Program-made: the position numbers and the translations under genes
Part shown: positions 24,706 through 32,634 of the stretch, piece by piece
Layout: the number at the start of each line of letters is the position of its first letter
How positions within the stretch are numbered: position 1 is the stretch's first letter
Assembly: GCF_019200975.1 (NCBI RefSeq)
Contig: NZ_JAHTMR010000026.1
Coordinates: 208 to 48,446, forward strand
Source of the DNA: Pseudomonas sp. PD9R
Lineage (GTDB): Bacteria > Pseudomonadota > Gammaproteobacteria > Pseudomonadales > Pseudomonadaceae
DNA length: 48,239 nucleotides
Direction of reading: 5' to 3'
Notes under the pieces: model-generated
The model's database searches: none
Seen by the model: only the letters and a program-made list of their open reading frames with translations
What the model was told of the DNA's origin: nothing

Positions 24706-25380
24706 ATGACGTTTTCAATCGTCGGTCGTTGCGCCGAAACCGGGCAACTGGGCATCGCCATCAGCTCCTCCAGCATTGCCGTGGGCGCACGTTGCCCATG
24801 GCTGCGCCCGGGCGTGGGTGCTGTTGCCACGCAAAACATCACCCTCCCCGCTCTGGGCCCTCAGGTTCTCGACCAGATGGAGAACGGGCAGTCGCCCGAA
24901 GAAGCACTGGACAAGGCACTAACCAGCAACGGCTACAGTCAATTCCGCCAGCTCACGGCCATCGATCATCTGGGGCAGACCGCGCATTTCAGTGGCAGTC
25001 AAACCCTCGGCACCCACAACGCCGTTGCCGGTGACCAGTGCGTGGCCGCCGGCAACATGCTGTCGAATCAATCAGTGATCGAAACCCTGGTCCAGACCTT
25101 CGAAAACAGCGGCGGCCAGTTGGCCGATCGACTGCTGGCGGCCATGCAAGCCGCCGTGGCGGCTGGCGGTGAGGCTGGCCCGGTTCACTCGGCCGCGCTG
25201 GTGGTCGTGGGTGATCTGACCTGGCCAATCGTCGACCTGCGTGTCGACTGGGCGGACGAAGACCCTATCGGCAAACTGGCGCAGTTGTGGACGGCCTACC
25301 GTCCGCAGATGCAGGACTACATCGTGCGCGCTCTCGACCCGACCAAGGCGCCCAGTTATGGCGTGCCGGGGGATGAATGA
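24706..25380 (+). CDS. DUF1028 family protein (Ntn-hydrolase-like)
   Basis: The 224-residue protein is a DUF1028 member, recognised by MTFSIVGRCAETGQLGIAIS, the following SSSIAVGARCPWLRPGVGAV, and AGDQCVAAGNMLSN. The family is thought to share the fold of N-terminal nucleophile hydrolases, which cleave amide bonds, but I know of no established reaction. It lies between a RidA protein and an M20 deacylase, and its stop abuts the M20 start (TGA then ATG), so the two are tightly coupled. A role in hydrolysing an amide or gamma-glutamyl-like bond of the pathway substrate is inference. Confidence 0.85.
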   Translation: MTFSIVGRCAETGQLGIAISSSSIAVGARCPWLRPGVGAVATQNITLPALGPQVLDQMENGQSPEEALDKALTSNGYSQFRQLTAIDHLGQTAHFSGSQTLGTHNAVAGDQCVAAGNMLSNQSVIETLVQTFENSGGQLADRLLAAMQAAVAAGGEAGPVHSAALVVVGDLTWPIVDLRVDWADEDPIGKLAQLWTAYRPQMQDYIVRALDPTKAPSYGVPGDE

Positions 25381-26532
25381 ATGAGCAGCAGCCGAGCGCT
25401 ACTGGCCTCACTCATCGGCTTCGACACCACCAGCCGTGAATCGAATCTTCAGTTGATCGAGTTCGTCCGCGATTACCTGAACCGGCACGACGTGCCCTGC
25501 GAGCTGATCTTCAACGACACGCGAAGCAAGGCCAATCTGTTCGCCACGCTGGGCCCGGACGACCGTCCGGGTATTGTGCTCTCCGGTCACACCGACGTGG
25601 TTCCGGTGGACGGGCAGGCCTGGACCGTTGCGCCGTTCGCGCTGACCGAAAAAGACGGCAAGCTCTATGGGCGCGGGACCGCTGACATGAAGGGCTACAT
25701 CGCCTGCGTGCTGGCCGCTGTGCCGAAACTGTTGGCGGCACCGTTGCGCATGCCGGTGCACATCGCACTGTCCTATGACGAGGAAGTCGGTTGCCTGGGC
25801 GTGCGCTCACTGCTCGCCGAGCTGCACCAGCGAACCCATACACCCCTGATGTGCATCATCGGCGAACCCACCGAACTTAAACCAGTGCTCGGTCACAAGG
25901 GCAAACTGGCCATGCGTTGCGACGTCCACGGGGCAGCCTGTCATTCGGCTTATGCGCCGCAGGGCGTGAACGCAATCGAATACGCCGCGCAACTGATCAG
26001 CGAACTGGGGCGGATTGGCTCTGAGCTACGTGCACCTGAACTGCATGACCGACGTTTCGATCCACCTTTTTCCACGGTGCAAACCGGCGTGATCAGCGGT
26101 GGCAAGGCACTCAATATCGTCCCTGCCGACTGTCGTTTCGATTTCGAAATCCGCGCACTCCCCGCACAGGACCCGCGCAAGGTGGCTGAGCAGCTTGAGC
26201 GCTACGCCGAACAGGAAGTATTGCCCAGGATGCGCGCCGTGGATGCGGGAAGTGCCATCCGTTTTTCCGAGCTGTCGGCCTATCCGGGTCTTGCCACTGA
26301 CGCCCGCAGTGAAGCGGCACAATTGCTTGCGCAGTTCTGCGGTTCAGACGAGTTCACCACGGTTGCGTTTGGCACTGAAGGCGGGCTGTTCGACGCCATC
26401 GGCATTGCCACCGTGGTTTGCGGACCGGGCAGCATGGATCAGGGTCACAAGCCCGATGAGTTCGTCAGCATCGAGCAACTGGACGCCTGCGACGCGATGC
26501 TCGAACGCATGGCACTGGCACTGCGCGGTTGA
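25381..26532 (+). CDS. M20-family deacylase (ArgE/acetylornithine deacetylase-like)
   Basis: The 383-residue metallohydrolase belongs to the M20 family in the ArgE branch. Metal ligands and catalytic residues are in order: H70 in SGHTDVVPVDG, D102 in GRGTADMKG, E134/E135 in SYDEEVGCLG, and a late GPGSMDQGHKPDEF histidine. The dimerisation lid carries HSAYAPQGVNAIEYA. These enzymes remove an N-acyl group from an amino acid or amine with a two-zinc site. It starts directly at the DUF1028 stop. Context favours a catabolic deacylase rather than arginine synthesis: no arg genes are nearby, and aminotransferase, aldehyde dehydrogenase and importer genes are. It converges on a LysR gene with 2 bases between stops. 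Confidence 0.88.
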   Translation: MSSSRALLASLIGFDTTSRESNLQLIEFVRDYLNRHDVPCELIFNDTRSKANLFATLGPDDRPGIVLSGHTDVVPVDGQAWTVAPFALTEKDGKLYGRGTADMKGYIACVLAAVPKLLAAPLRMPVHIALSYDEEVGCLGVRSLLAELHQRTHTPLMCIIGEPTELKPVLGHKGKLAMRCDVHGAACHSAYAPQGVNAIEYAAQLISELGRIGSELRAPELHDRRFDPPFSTVQTGVISGGKALNIVPADCRFDFEIRALPAQDPRKVAEQLERYAEQEVLPRMRAVDAGSAIRFSELSAYPGLATDARSEAAQLLAQFCGSDEFTTVAFGTEGGLFDAIGIATVVCGPGSMDQGHKPDEFVSIEQLDACDAMLERMALALRG

Positions 26533-26534
26533 CG

Positions 26535-27449
26535 TCAGGCGTCCATATTGTGCGCCAGCACTTCGCGACAATGATCGAGAAACAACTGGGCAGGTTTCGT
26601 CAGTTGTGAGCGCCGCAGCCAGGCCGCGGAAAGTCCGGACCCCGTGACTTCCTCGGCCAGTGGCACGCAGACCACTTTCTGCCCGTCGTAGGTGTATTCG
26701 GAATGCGGGCGGGTGACCAGGATCGAAAACCCGAAACCGCGCCCGACCATGCCCCTGACCATTTCAATGGACGGTGAGCTGAAGAGAATATGCGGGGTCA
26801 GCCCGCGTTCTTCGAAGATGCTCACGAAGTAGGTGCGGCTGGGTTGCACATCAAGCAACACCATGGGTTCCAGGACCAGATCACTGAGCGACACTTTCGC
26901 CTGATGGGCGAAGCGATGCCCTTGCGGCAACAACGCATAGGGTTGTTGCGGCGCCATCAACGGCGCGGTCTCGATGGTGCTGTCCAGATCATGTTCGTAG
27001 AGCATCGCCAGGTCGATGCTTCCGGCGGTGAGGGCCTGCACCAGTTCCTGTTGCTCACCGTCGCGGATGCGAATTTCCACACCCGGCCAGCGATCGCGGA
27101 AACCGGCGATCAAATTCGGTAAGTAGAGCGGCGCAACGGTTTCAAAACAGCCGATGTCGATCTGGCCGGAGACCACGTCGTTATCGGCCAGCGCGTTCTG
27201 CTCGAACTCATGGGCAACCTGCAACAACTCCCGGGCCTTGCGGTAAAAACGTGCGCCACTGGGCGTCAATGACACCCCCTGCGCATGGTGACGGATCAAC
27301 AGCTGCACGCCGAAACTCTCTTCCAGGTGCTTGATGGCAGTGGAGACCGACGGCTGGGCAATGTAGAGCTTGCGTGACGCCTCGGCGACACTGCCGCATT
27401 CGACCGTGGTGATGAAATATTTGAGTTGCCGCAGGTTGTAAGCTGCCAT
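26535..27449 (-). CDS. LysR-family transcriptional regulator of the amine cluster
   Basis: The 304-residue LysR protein starts MAAYNLRQLKYFITTVECGS behind TTGAGGT. The winged helix is at about residues 5-63 (LYIAQPSVSTAIKHLEESFG), followed by the effector domain. It is divergent from the aldehyde dehydrogenase gene across 483 bases that hold a REPIN with an extra outer inverted repeat, and it faces the M20 gene. It most likely controls the aldehyde dehydrogenase and the ABC importer, giving this cluster a second regulator besides TetR. Confidence 0.88.
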   Translation of the reverse strand: MAAYNLRQLKYFITTVECGSVAEASRKLYIAQPSVSTAIKHLEESFGVQLLIRHHAQGVSLTPSGARFYRKARELLQVAHEFEQNALADNDVVSGQIDIGCFETVAPLYLPNLIAGFRDRWPGVEIRIRDGEQQELVQALTAGSIDLAMLYEHDLDSTIETAPLMAPQQPYALLPQGHRFAHQAKVSLSDLVLEPMVLLDVQPSRTYFVSIFEERGLTPHILFSSPSIEMVRGMVGRGFGFSILVTRPHSEYTYDGQKVVCVPLAEEVTGSGLSAAWLRRSQLTKPAQLFLDHCREVLAHNMDA

Positions 27450-27510
27450 GAGTACCTCAAAAGTGCTGGATCAATGCCTCAAAACGGGGCGCAAACAGTC
27501 CTCACCGTAC

Positions 27511-27693
27511 CGTAATGCTGTTCACTTAAGGACGAACGTTGTACCTGTGGCGAGGGAGCTTGCTCCCGTTGGACTGCGCAGCAGTCCCCTTCTTTTTAGG
27601 GATACGGGGGCCGCTGCGCGCCCCAGCGGGAGCAAGCTCCCTCGCCACAGGTTTTTGACTGCTCGCCCTGTCTCTTAATTGAACAGCATTACG
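27511..27693. repeat. Outer 20-base inverted repeat enclosing a REPIN
   Basis: CGTAATGCTGTTCACTTAAG at 27511-27530 is matched by CTTAATTGAACAGCATTACG at 27674-27693, its reverse complement at 19 of 20 positions. The sequence between these ends and the REPIN arms (27544-27651) is not complementary. The layout, terminal inverted repeats around a non-coding core, resembles a miniature inverted-repeat element into which a REPIN has entered, or a two-layer element. Confidence 0.8.
27544..27651. repeat. REPIN, GGCGAGGGAGCTTGCTCCCG family (family C), copy 1
   Basis: Perfect 25-base inverted arms (27544-27568, 27627-27651), each reading CCTGTGGCGAGGGAGCTTGC then TCCCG. Between them are GGACTGCGCAGCAGTCC and GGCCGCTGCGCGCC, smaller palindromes typical of this family. 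It sits between the LysR and aldehyde dehydrogenase genes. Confidence 0.93.
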
Positions 27694-27932
27694 CTACCGC
27701 ACCGGCAATTCTGCGATGTAGGCGCGTAGTAAGAAACAAGCAAATTGCTGCCCCTTGAAACTAAAAAAGCTCTCTCGACGGTCCCGCCCAACGCACCACA
27801 GATGTGCGCGGCTGCTGAGTTTTTTTATCGACAGCGAGCATATTTTTACTCATTTCCTGTCTTTTGCACCTGAGCCACTATCGCCGCAACTCATCGTGAA
27901 TGTCGCCCTCAGCGGCGCCCCTGGAGCTTGCA

Positions 27933-29423
27933 GTGACTGACCTGAACAACTGGCAACGCCTGGCAAACAAACAGCACTTCATTGATACGGCGAACATCGG
28001 CGGGCGTGCCCATCATGCACAGGACGGCAAGACGTTCGCGGTGATCAATCCGGCCACCAACACCCTGCTCGCCCATGTCGCTGCCTGCGGCGACGCGGAG
28101 GTCGACCTGGCCGTCGCCGTCGCGCGCAATGCGTTCGAAAATGGCACCTGGGCGCGGATGGCCCCCAGGGAGCGCAAAGTTATTCTGCTGCGTCTTGCCG
28201 AACTGATTCTGGCCAATCGCGAGGAACTGGCGCTGCTCGATTCGCTCAGCATGGGCAAGCCGGTCATGGACGCCTACATGGTCGATGTGCCGGGCGCCGC
28301 GCAGGTGTTTGCCTGGTACGCGGAAAGCCTCGACAAGCTGTATGACCAGGTGGCGCCCACCGGTCGCGATGTGCTGGCTACTATCACCCGAGTGCCGTTG
28401 GGCGTCATCGCCGCCGTGGTGCCATGGAACTTTCCCCTGGACATGGCGGCGTGGAAGCTCGCGCCCGCACTGGCGGCGGGCAATAGCGTGATCCTCAAAC
28501 CTGCCGAACAGTCGCCCTTTTCTGCACTGCGCCTGGCCGAACTGGCCTTGCAGGCCGGTGTGCCGGAAGGCGTTCTCAACGTGATCACCGGCCTCGGTGA
28601 GCAGGCCGGACGCGCACTGGGTCTGCATCCGGATATCGACGCGCTGGCGTTCACCGGTTCGACGGAAGTCGGCAAGTACTTCATGCAGTACTCGGCGCAA
28701 TCAAACCTCAAGCAAGTCTGGCTGGAGTGCGGTGGCAAGAGTCCGAACCTGGTGTTCGACGATTGCCTGGACCTGGACCTGGCGGCCGAAAAAGCCGCGT
28801 TCGGGATTTTCTTCAATCAGGGCGAAGTGTGCTCGGCAAACTCGCGACTGCTGGTGCAGCGCTCCATTCATGACCAGTTCGTTGAGCGCCTGATCGAGAA
28901 AACACGTCACTGGCAGCCCGGCGATCCGCTGAACCCGGCCAGCAAAATGGGCGCCATCGTCGACGCCAAACAAGCCGATCGCATCATGGGTTACATCAAC
29001 GCTGCAACGGCCAGCGGCGCACGCCTGGTGGCCGGTGGCGATCGCCTGTCGATCAACGGCTCGAACAACTTCATTCAGCCGACGCTGTTCACCGAGGTCA
29101 GCCCCGACATGCAACTGTCTCGCGAGGAAGTCTTCGGCCCGGTCCTGGCGATCACTCCCTTCGACGATGAAGACCAGGCCGTGAAGATCGCCAACGATCA
29201 CATCTACGGCCTGGCAGCGTCGGTCTGGACTGACAACCTCAACCGCGCCCACCGCGTGGCAGGGCGGTTGAATGCCGGGACTGTGTCGGTCAACACGGTG
29301 GATGCCCTGGACGTCTGCGTACCTTTCGGCGGCGGCAAGCAATCGGGCTTCGGCCGAGACCTTTCGCTGCATTCATTCGACAAGTACACGCAACTGAAAA
29401 CCACGTGGTTCCAGCTGCGCTGA
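27933..29423 (+). CDS. Aldehyde dehydrogenase, PuuC-like
   Basis: The 496-residue NAD(P)-dependent aldehyde dehydrogenase has catalytic C300 (FFNQGEVCSANSR), general base E265 (LECGGKSPN) and the cofactor loop FTGSTEVGKYF. It most resembles PuuC-type enzymes that oxidise omega-amino or gamma-glutamyl-amino aldehydes. I start at GTG 27933, which has GGAG six bases upstream and gives the usual family length; an in-frame ATG at 27900 has no ribosome site. It would oxidise the aldehyde produced by the aminotransferase at 22703. It is divergent from the LysR gene and precedes an ABC importer. Confidence 0.9.
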   Translation: MTDLNNWQRLANKQHFIDTANIGGRAHHAQDGKTFAVINPATNTLLAHVAACGDAEVDLAVAVARNAFENGTWARMAPRERKVILLRLAELILANREELALLDSLSMGKPVMDAYMVDVPGAAQVFAWYAESLDKLYDQVAPTGRDVLATITRVPLGVIAAVVPWNFPLDMAAWKLAPALAAGNSVILKPAEQSPFSALRLAELALQAGVPEGVLNVITGLGEQAGRALGLHPDIDALAFTGSTEVGKYFMQYSAQSNLKQVWLECGGKSPNLVFDDCLDLDLAAEKAAFGIFFNQGEVCSANSRLLVQRSIHDQFVERLIEKTRHWQPGDPLNPASKMGAIVDAKQADRIMGYINAATASGARLVAGGDRLSINGSNNFIQPTLFTEVSPDMQLSREEVFGPVLAITPFDDEDQAVKIANDHIYGLAASVWTDNLNRAHRVAGRLNAGTVSVNTVDALDVCVPFGGGKQSGFGRDLSLHSFDKYTQLKTTWFQLR

Positions 29424-29436
29424 ATGGCATTCCCCC

Positions 29437-29507
29437 GTAGGAGCTGCCGCAGGCTGCGATCTTTTTAAAGTCCGAATCAAAAGATCGCAGCCTTCGGCAG
29501 CTCCTAC
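29437..29507. repeat. REPIN, family A, copy 7, with trailing fragment
   Basis: Inverted arms at 29437-29465 and 29479-29507 read GTAGGAGCTGCCGCAGGCTG and its complement, with a 13-base spacer. An extra partial unit, CAGGCCGCGATCTTTTGATC, follows at about 29521-29540. It lies just beyond the aldehyde dehydrogenase stop. Confidence 0.9.
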
Positions 29508-29784
29508 ATGGGATGTCGCCCAGGCCGCGATCTTTTGATCTTGCGGTGGCTTTGACCCTACCCGAAAGGTGCTGTTTACGGACGCTCCACAACCGCGCCG
29601 CAAACCACTTTTTTCCTCGTCAGCAACGACATATTTACTGGTTTTCCTGCTCCGAGACATCAGCCAACATCAAGCCGCTCACAGAGGTAAAGGGTCCGCC
29701 AGAGACCATACGGTACTCAGCTTTTTGGCTATGCCCACTGCCCCGAAATATACGAACAAAAAACCATCGTTCCGGGAGTGTTCC
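29508..29784 (+). promoter_or_regulatory. Promoter and leader region of the NitT/TauT-type ABC importer
   Basis: These 277 bases hold no supported gene; a frame running into the importer has no signal-peptide character until the ATG at 29785. The region probably includes the importer promoter. AACAAAAA at 29755-29762 is an exact AAnAAnAA match and GGGAG at 29774-29778 is the ribosome site. Confidence 0.45.
29755..29762 (+). promoter_or_regulatory. Candidate Hfq/Crc motif in the ABC importer leader
   Basis: AACAAAAA lies about 11 bases before the GGGAG ribosome site of the substrate-binding protein gene. Position and sequence suit Hfq/Crc repression; binding is inferred. Confidence 0.4.
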
Positions 29785-30771
29785 ATGATCAAGTCCTTGC
29801 TCACCCGCTTAACCCATCCGCTGGCAATCACTGCCATCGCCGCGACAGTCGCCACCAGCGCCCAGGCCGGCACCTTGTCTATCGGTCACACCACATGGGT
29901 CGGTTACGGCACCCTCTACCTCGCCCAGGACCTGGGTTACTTCAAGGAGAACGGTCTTACGGTCGAGTTGCCGGTGGTCGAAGAAGCCTCGATGTACATG
30001 GCCGGCCAGGCCTCGGGACAACTGTCCGGCTCGGCGTCGACCATCGACGAAGTGCTCAAGTACCGTCCGCAATTCTGCTTCAAGGCTGTGGCCGCTCTGG
30101 ATGACAGCCATGGTGGCGACGGCGTGCTGGTGGGCAAGGACGTCAAGAGTCTGCAGGAGCTCAAGGGCAAAGCCGTGGCGGTGAACGAGGGCTCGACCTC
30201 GCAGTTCTGGTTGTCCTATCTGCTGAAAAAGCATGGCATGACCATGAGCGATATCACCGTGCAGAACATGACAGCCGACGATGCCGCCACCGCGTTCATC
30301 GCTGGCCGCGTACCGGCCGCCGTAACGTGGGAACCGCACCTGTCGATGGTGCGCGACAAAAAGCAGGGCAAGGTGCTGATCGACAGCAGCAGCACGCCAG
30401 GCGTGATCGTCGACGTGGTGGCGCTCAACTGCTCCGTCATCGAAAAGCAACCTGAAGACGTCAAGGCATTGGTGGCGGGCTTGTACAAAGCGGTCAAGTA
30501 CACCCAGGAACATCCTGAGCAAGCCTACGAAATCATGGCCAAAGGCGTGGGTGGTTACCTGGCCGATCCGAAGGAGCTGGCCTCTGCGGCAAAAGGCGTG
30601 CGCTTCTACGATCAGGCCATGAGCGAAAAGCTACTCGGCTCGCCGGGTAAACCGGGCGACAGCGCGGCGCTGATTCAACTGGCCAACGAAACCGCCAGTG
30701 AATTGCAGGGCAAACCCTACAACGTCAGCAATGACGACTTGATCGACAACCGCTTTGTCAGCCCGCTCTAG
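29785..30771 (+). CDS. ABC importer periplasmic substrate-binding protein (NitT/TauT type)
   Basis: The 328-residue precursor has a signal peptide ending about residue 28 (TSAQA, then GTLSIGH). The mature protein has the NMT1/TauA-like fold: HTTWVGYGTLYLAQDLGYFK and LKGKAVAVNEGSTSQFWLSY. Homologues bind taurine, alkanesulfonates, nitrate or thiamine precursors in the periplasm. The ligand here is unknown, but the downstream permease and ATPase and the upstream aldehyde dehydrogenase tie it to the amine cluster. Start ATG 29785 with GGGAG upstream. Confidence 0.9.
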   Translation: MIKSLLTRLTHPLAITAIAATVATSAQAGTLSIGHTTWVGYGTLYLAQDLGYFKENGLTVELPVVEEASMYMAGQASGQLSGSASTIDEVLKYRPQFCFKAVAALDDSHGGDGVLVGKDVKSLQELKGKAVAVNEGSTSQFWLSYLLKKHGMTMSDITVQNMTADDAATAFIAGRVPAAVTWEPHLSMVRDKKQGKVLIDSSSTPGVIVDVVALNCSVIEKQPEDVKALVAGLYKAVKYTQEHPEQAYEIMAKGVGGYLADPKELASAAKGVRFYDQAMSEKLLGSPGKPGDSAALIQLANETASELQGKPYNVSNDDLIDNRFVSPL

Positions 30772-30779
30772 GAGGTCGC

Positions 30780-31583
30780 ATGTTCAAGCGCAATTCATGG
30801 CTGAACCGTTGTCTTACCCCGAAAACCAGCTTGCCGGGTCAAGTGATCTGGAGCGCCAGCGCCTTGGCCTGGGTGATGCTGATCGGGCTGTGGGCCGGCC
30901 TGTCTTACGGCGGCGTGGTCCCGGGCATGTTCCTGCCGACACCCGGCGCGGTGCTTGAGGCCGCCGTGCGCCTGGGCCGTGCCGGAACGCTGGGCGAGCA
31001 CGTCTGGGCCAGCCTGGAAGTGGTGATGGTCGGCTTCGTGATTTCTTCGGTCGTGGCGGTTCCGCTCGGTTTGCTGATGGGCAGTTTTCGGGTGGTTCAG
31101 GCGTTCCTCGAACCGTTGGTCAACTTCATCCGCTACCTGCCTGTTACCTCGTTCGTTCCGTTGTTCATCCTGTGGATCGGTATCGGGCTGGAGCAGCGAG
31201 TATCGGTGATCATTTTCGGGGTGTTCTTCCAGCAGTTGGTGATGATCGCGGACGTGTCCAAAGGCATCTCCAAAGACCTGATCAACGCGTCCTACACACT
31301 GGGGTCGAGCCGTCGCGATGCGGTCCTGCATGTGATCGCCCCGGCATCCCTGCCAGGCGTGCTCGATACCTTGCGGGTCACCATGGGTTGGGCCTGGACG
31401 TATCTGGTGGTTGCCGAGCTGGTCGCCGCCTCAAGTGGCCTCGGTTACCTCAGCCTTAAAGCCATGCGCGGCTTCCAGGTCGATGTGATTTTCCTGGCGA
31501 TTGCCGTGATTGGCCTTTTGGGCCTGATCACCGATCAACTTTTCAGACTTCTTCGCTTGAAGGTGGCCGCATGGGCTCAGTAA
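30780..31583 (+). CDS. ABC importer inner-membrane permease (NitT/TauT type)
   Basis: The 267-residue protein has about six membrane helices and the EAA loop ISKDLINASYTLGSSRRDAV, which contacts the ATPase, as in TauC/SsuC permeases. LPTPGAVLEAAVRL near the N-terminus is also typical. It starts 8 bases after the binding-protein stop behind AGGAGG and overlaps the ATPase gene by 13 bases, so the three genes are one operon. Confidence 0.93.
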   Translation: MFKRNSWLNRCLTPKTSLPGQVIWSASALAWVMLIGLWAGLSYGGVVPGMFLPTPGAVLEAAVRLGRAGTLGEHVWASLEVVMVGFVISSVVAVPLGLLMGSFRVVQAFLEPLVNFIRYLPVTSFVPLFILWIGIGLEQRVSVIIFGVFFQQLVMIADVSKGISKDLINASYTLGSSRRDAVLHVIAPASLPGVLDTLRVTMGWAWTYLVVAELVAASSGLGYLSLKAMRGFQVDVIFLAIAVIGLLGLITDQLFRLLRLKVAAWAQ

Positions 31584-32410
31584 CCGCAACATCCCCAAGA
31601 CTCGTCACCCCCGTCAGCCCAGCGCCAAGTGCAGCACCGCGCCTCAAAGTGGACAAGGTCAGCCTGCGTTACCAGACCCCGGGGGGCGAAACCTTCACCG
31701 CGCTGGAGCAGGTATCGTTCGAAGTGCCTGACCAGCAGTTCGCGGTGCTGGTCGGCCCCTCGGGTTGCGGCAAATCCAGCTTGCTGTACCTGACAGCAGG
31801 CCTGGCCGAACCGACCTCCGGGGAAATCTACGTCGGCGGCAAACAAGTCGATGGCCCGGGTGCCGATCGCGGTATGGTTTTTCAGGGCTACACCTTGTTC
31901 CCGTGGCTGACGGTGCGACAGAACATCGAGTTCGGGCTCAAACGGCGAGGCATGCCCGCCCGTGAGCGCAAGGACATCGTCGACTACTACGTCAACGAAG
32001 TCGGGCTCGCCAGGTTCGCCGACAACTACGCCAAGCAACTGTCGGGCGGCATGATGCAACGGGTCGCGATTGCCAGGGCATTGGCCAACGATCCACAGAT
32101 CCTGCTCATGGATGAGCCGTTCGGCGCCCTCGACAGCCAGACGCGTTTGCAGATGCAACAACTGCTGTTGCGGGTCTGGGAGCACAGCAAGAAAACGGTG
32201 CTGTTTGTCACCCACGACATCGACGAAGCGATCCTGCTCGGCGACCGCATTTTCGTCATGGGTGCACGCCCGGGGCGGATCAAGGAAGTGCTGGACGTAC
32301 CAATGCAACGCCCGAGAACCCTGGATATGGTGATGGAACCGGAGTTCATCAAAATGAAGCGCGACATCTTTCATCTGCTGCATGACGGCCCGGAAGAGCA
32401 TCACGACTAA
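31571..32410 (+). CDS. ABC importer ATPase (NitT/TauT type)
   Basis: The 279-residue ATPase has Walker A GPSGCGKSS (62-70), Q-loop FQGYTLFPW, signature LSGGMMQRVAIARAL, Walker B ILLMDEPFGALDS and the switch histidine in LFVTHDIDEA. It is of the TauB/SsuB type that powers the adjoining permease. About 27 residues precede the first strand of the domain (LKVDKVSLRY), slightly longer than usual; a later start is possible but the overlap with the permease gene is compatible with coupling. Confidence 0.94.
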   Translation: MGSVTATSPRLVTPVSPAPSAAPRLKVDKVSLRYQTPGGETFTALEQVSFEVPDQQFAVLVGPSGCGKSSLLYLTAGLAEPTSGEIYVGGKQVDGPGADRGMVFQGYTLFPWLTVRQNIEFGLKRRGMPARERKDIVDYYVNEVGLARFADNYAKQLSGGMMQRVAIARALANDPQILLMDEPFGALDSQTRLQMQQLLLRVWEHSKKTVLFVTHDIDEAILLGDRIFVMGARPGRIKEVLDVPMQRPRTLDMVMEPEFIKMKRDIFHLLHDGPEEHHD

Positions 32411-32420
32411 TGCGCTAAAA

Positions 32421-32458
32421 CAAAAAAACCGGGAAATCACCCGACGTGATTTCCCGGT
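32421..32458 (-). terminator. Intrinsic terminator for mmsA-mmsB
   Basis: ACCGGGAAATCAC (32428-32440) and GTGATTTCCCGGT (32446-32458) form a perfect 13-bp stem around CCGAC. On the minus strand it is followed by TTTTTT, so it ends transcripts coming from mmsB. On the plus strand there is no T-run, but the hairpin may still protect the ABC operon's 3' end. Confidence 0.85.
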
Positions 32459-32486
32459 AAATATCTTGTCTCGAAACTCGGATCCC

Positions 32487-32620
32487 CTGTGGCGAGGGAG
32501 CTTGCTCCCGCTCGGCTGCGAAGCAGTCGTAAATCAGCAACCGCGTTTTACCTGACTCACCGCATTCGCTGGTTTTGGGTCCGCTTCGCGAACCAGCGGG
32601 AGCAAGCTCCCTCACCACAG
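32487..32620. repeat. REPIN, family C, copy 2
   Basis: Inverted 26-base arms at 32487-32512 and 32595-32620 match except for one base. They read CTGTGGCGAGGGAGCTTGCT and its complement. The 82-base centre holds CGGCTGCGAAGCAG and GTCCGCTTCGCGAAC. It lies between mmsB and its terminator. Confidence 0.92.
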
Positions 32621-32634
32621 TTCACGGTTGCCCC

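Larger units (their letters stand above)
27450..27932. promoter_or_regulatory. Divergent LysR/aldehyde dehydrogenase region
   Basis: These 483 bases hold no supported gene. 27511-27693 is a composite repeat (separate entries). 27694-27932 is AT-richer, with TTTTTTTATCGACAGCGAGC and TATTTTTACTCATTT around 27820-27855, and should carry the dehydrogenase promoter; the LysR promoter must lie within 27450-27510 or inside the repeat. Confidence 0.45.

Noticed and set aside
25381..26532. Calling the M20 gene argE (arginine biosynthesis)
   Set aside because: The family match is real but no arg genes are nearby and the operon is catabolic in character; a generic deacylase call is safer.
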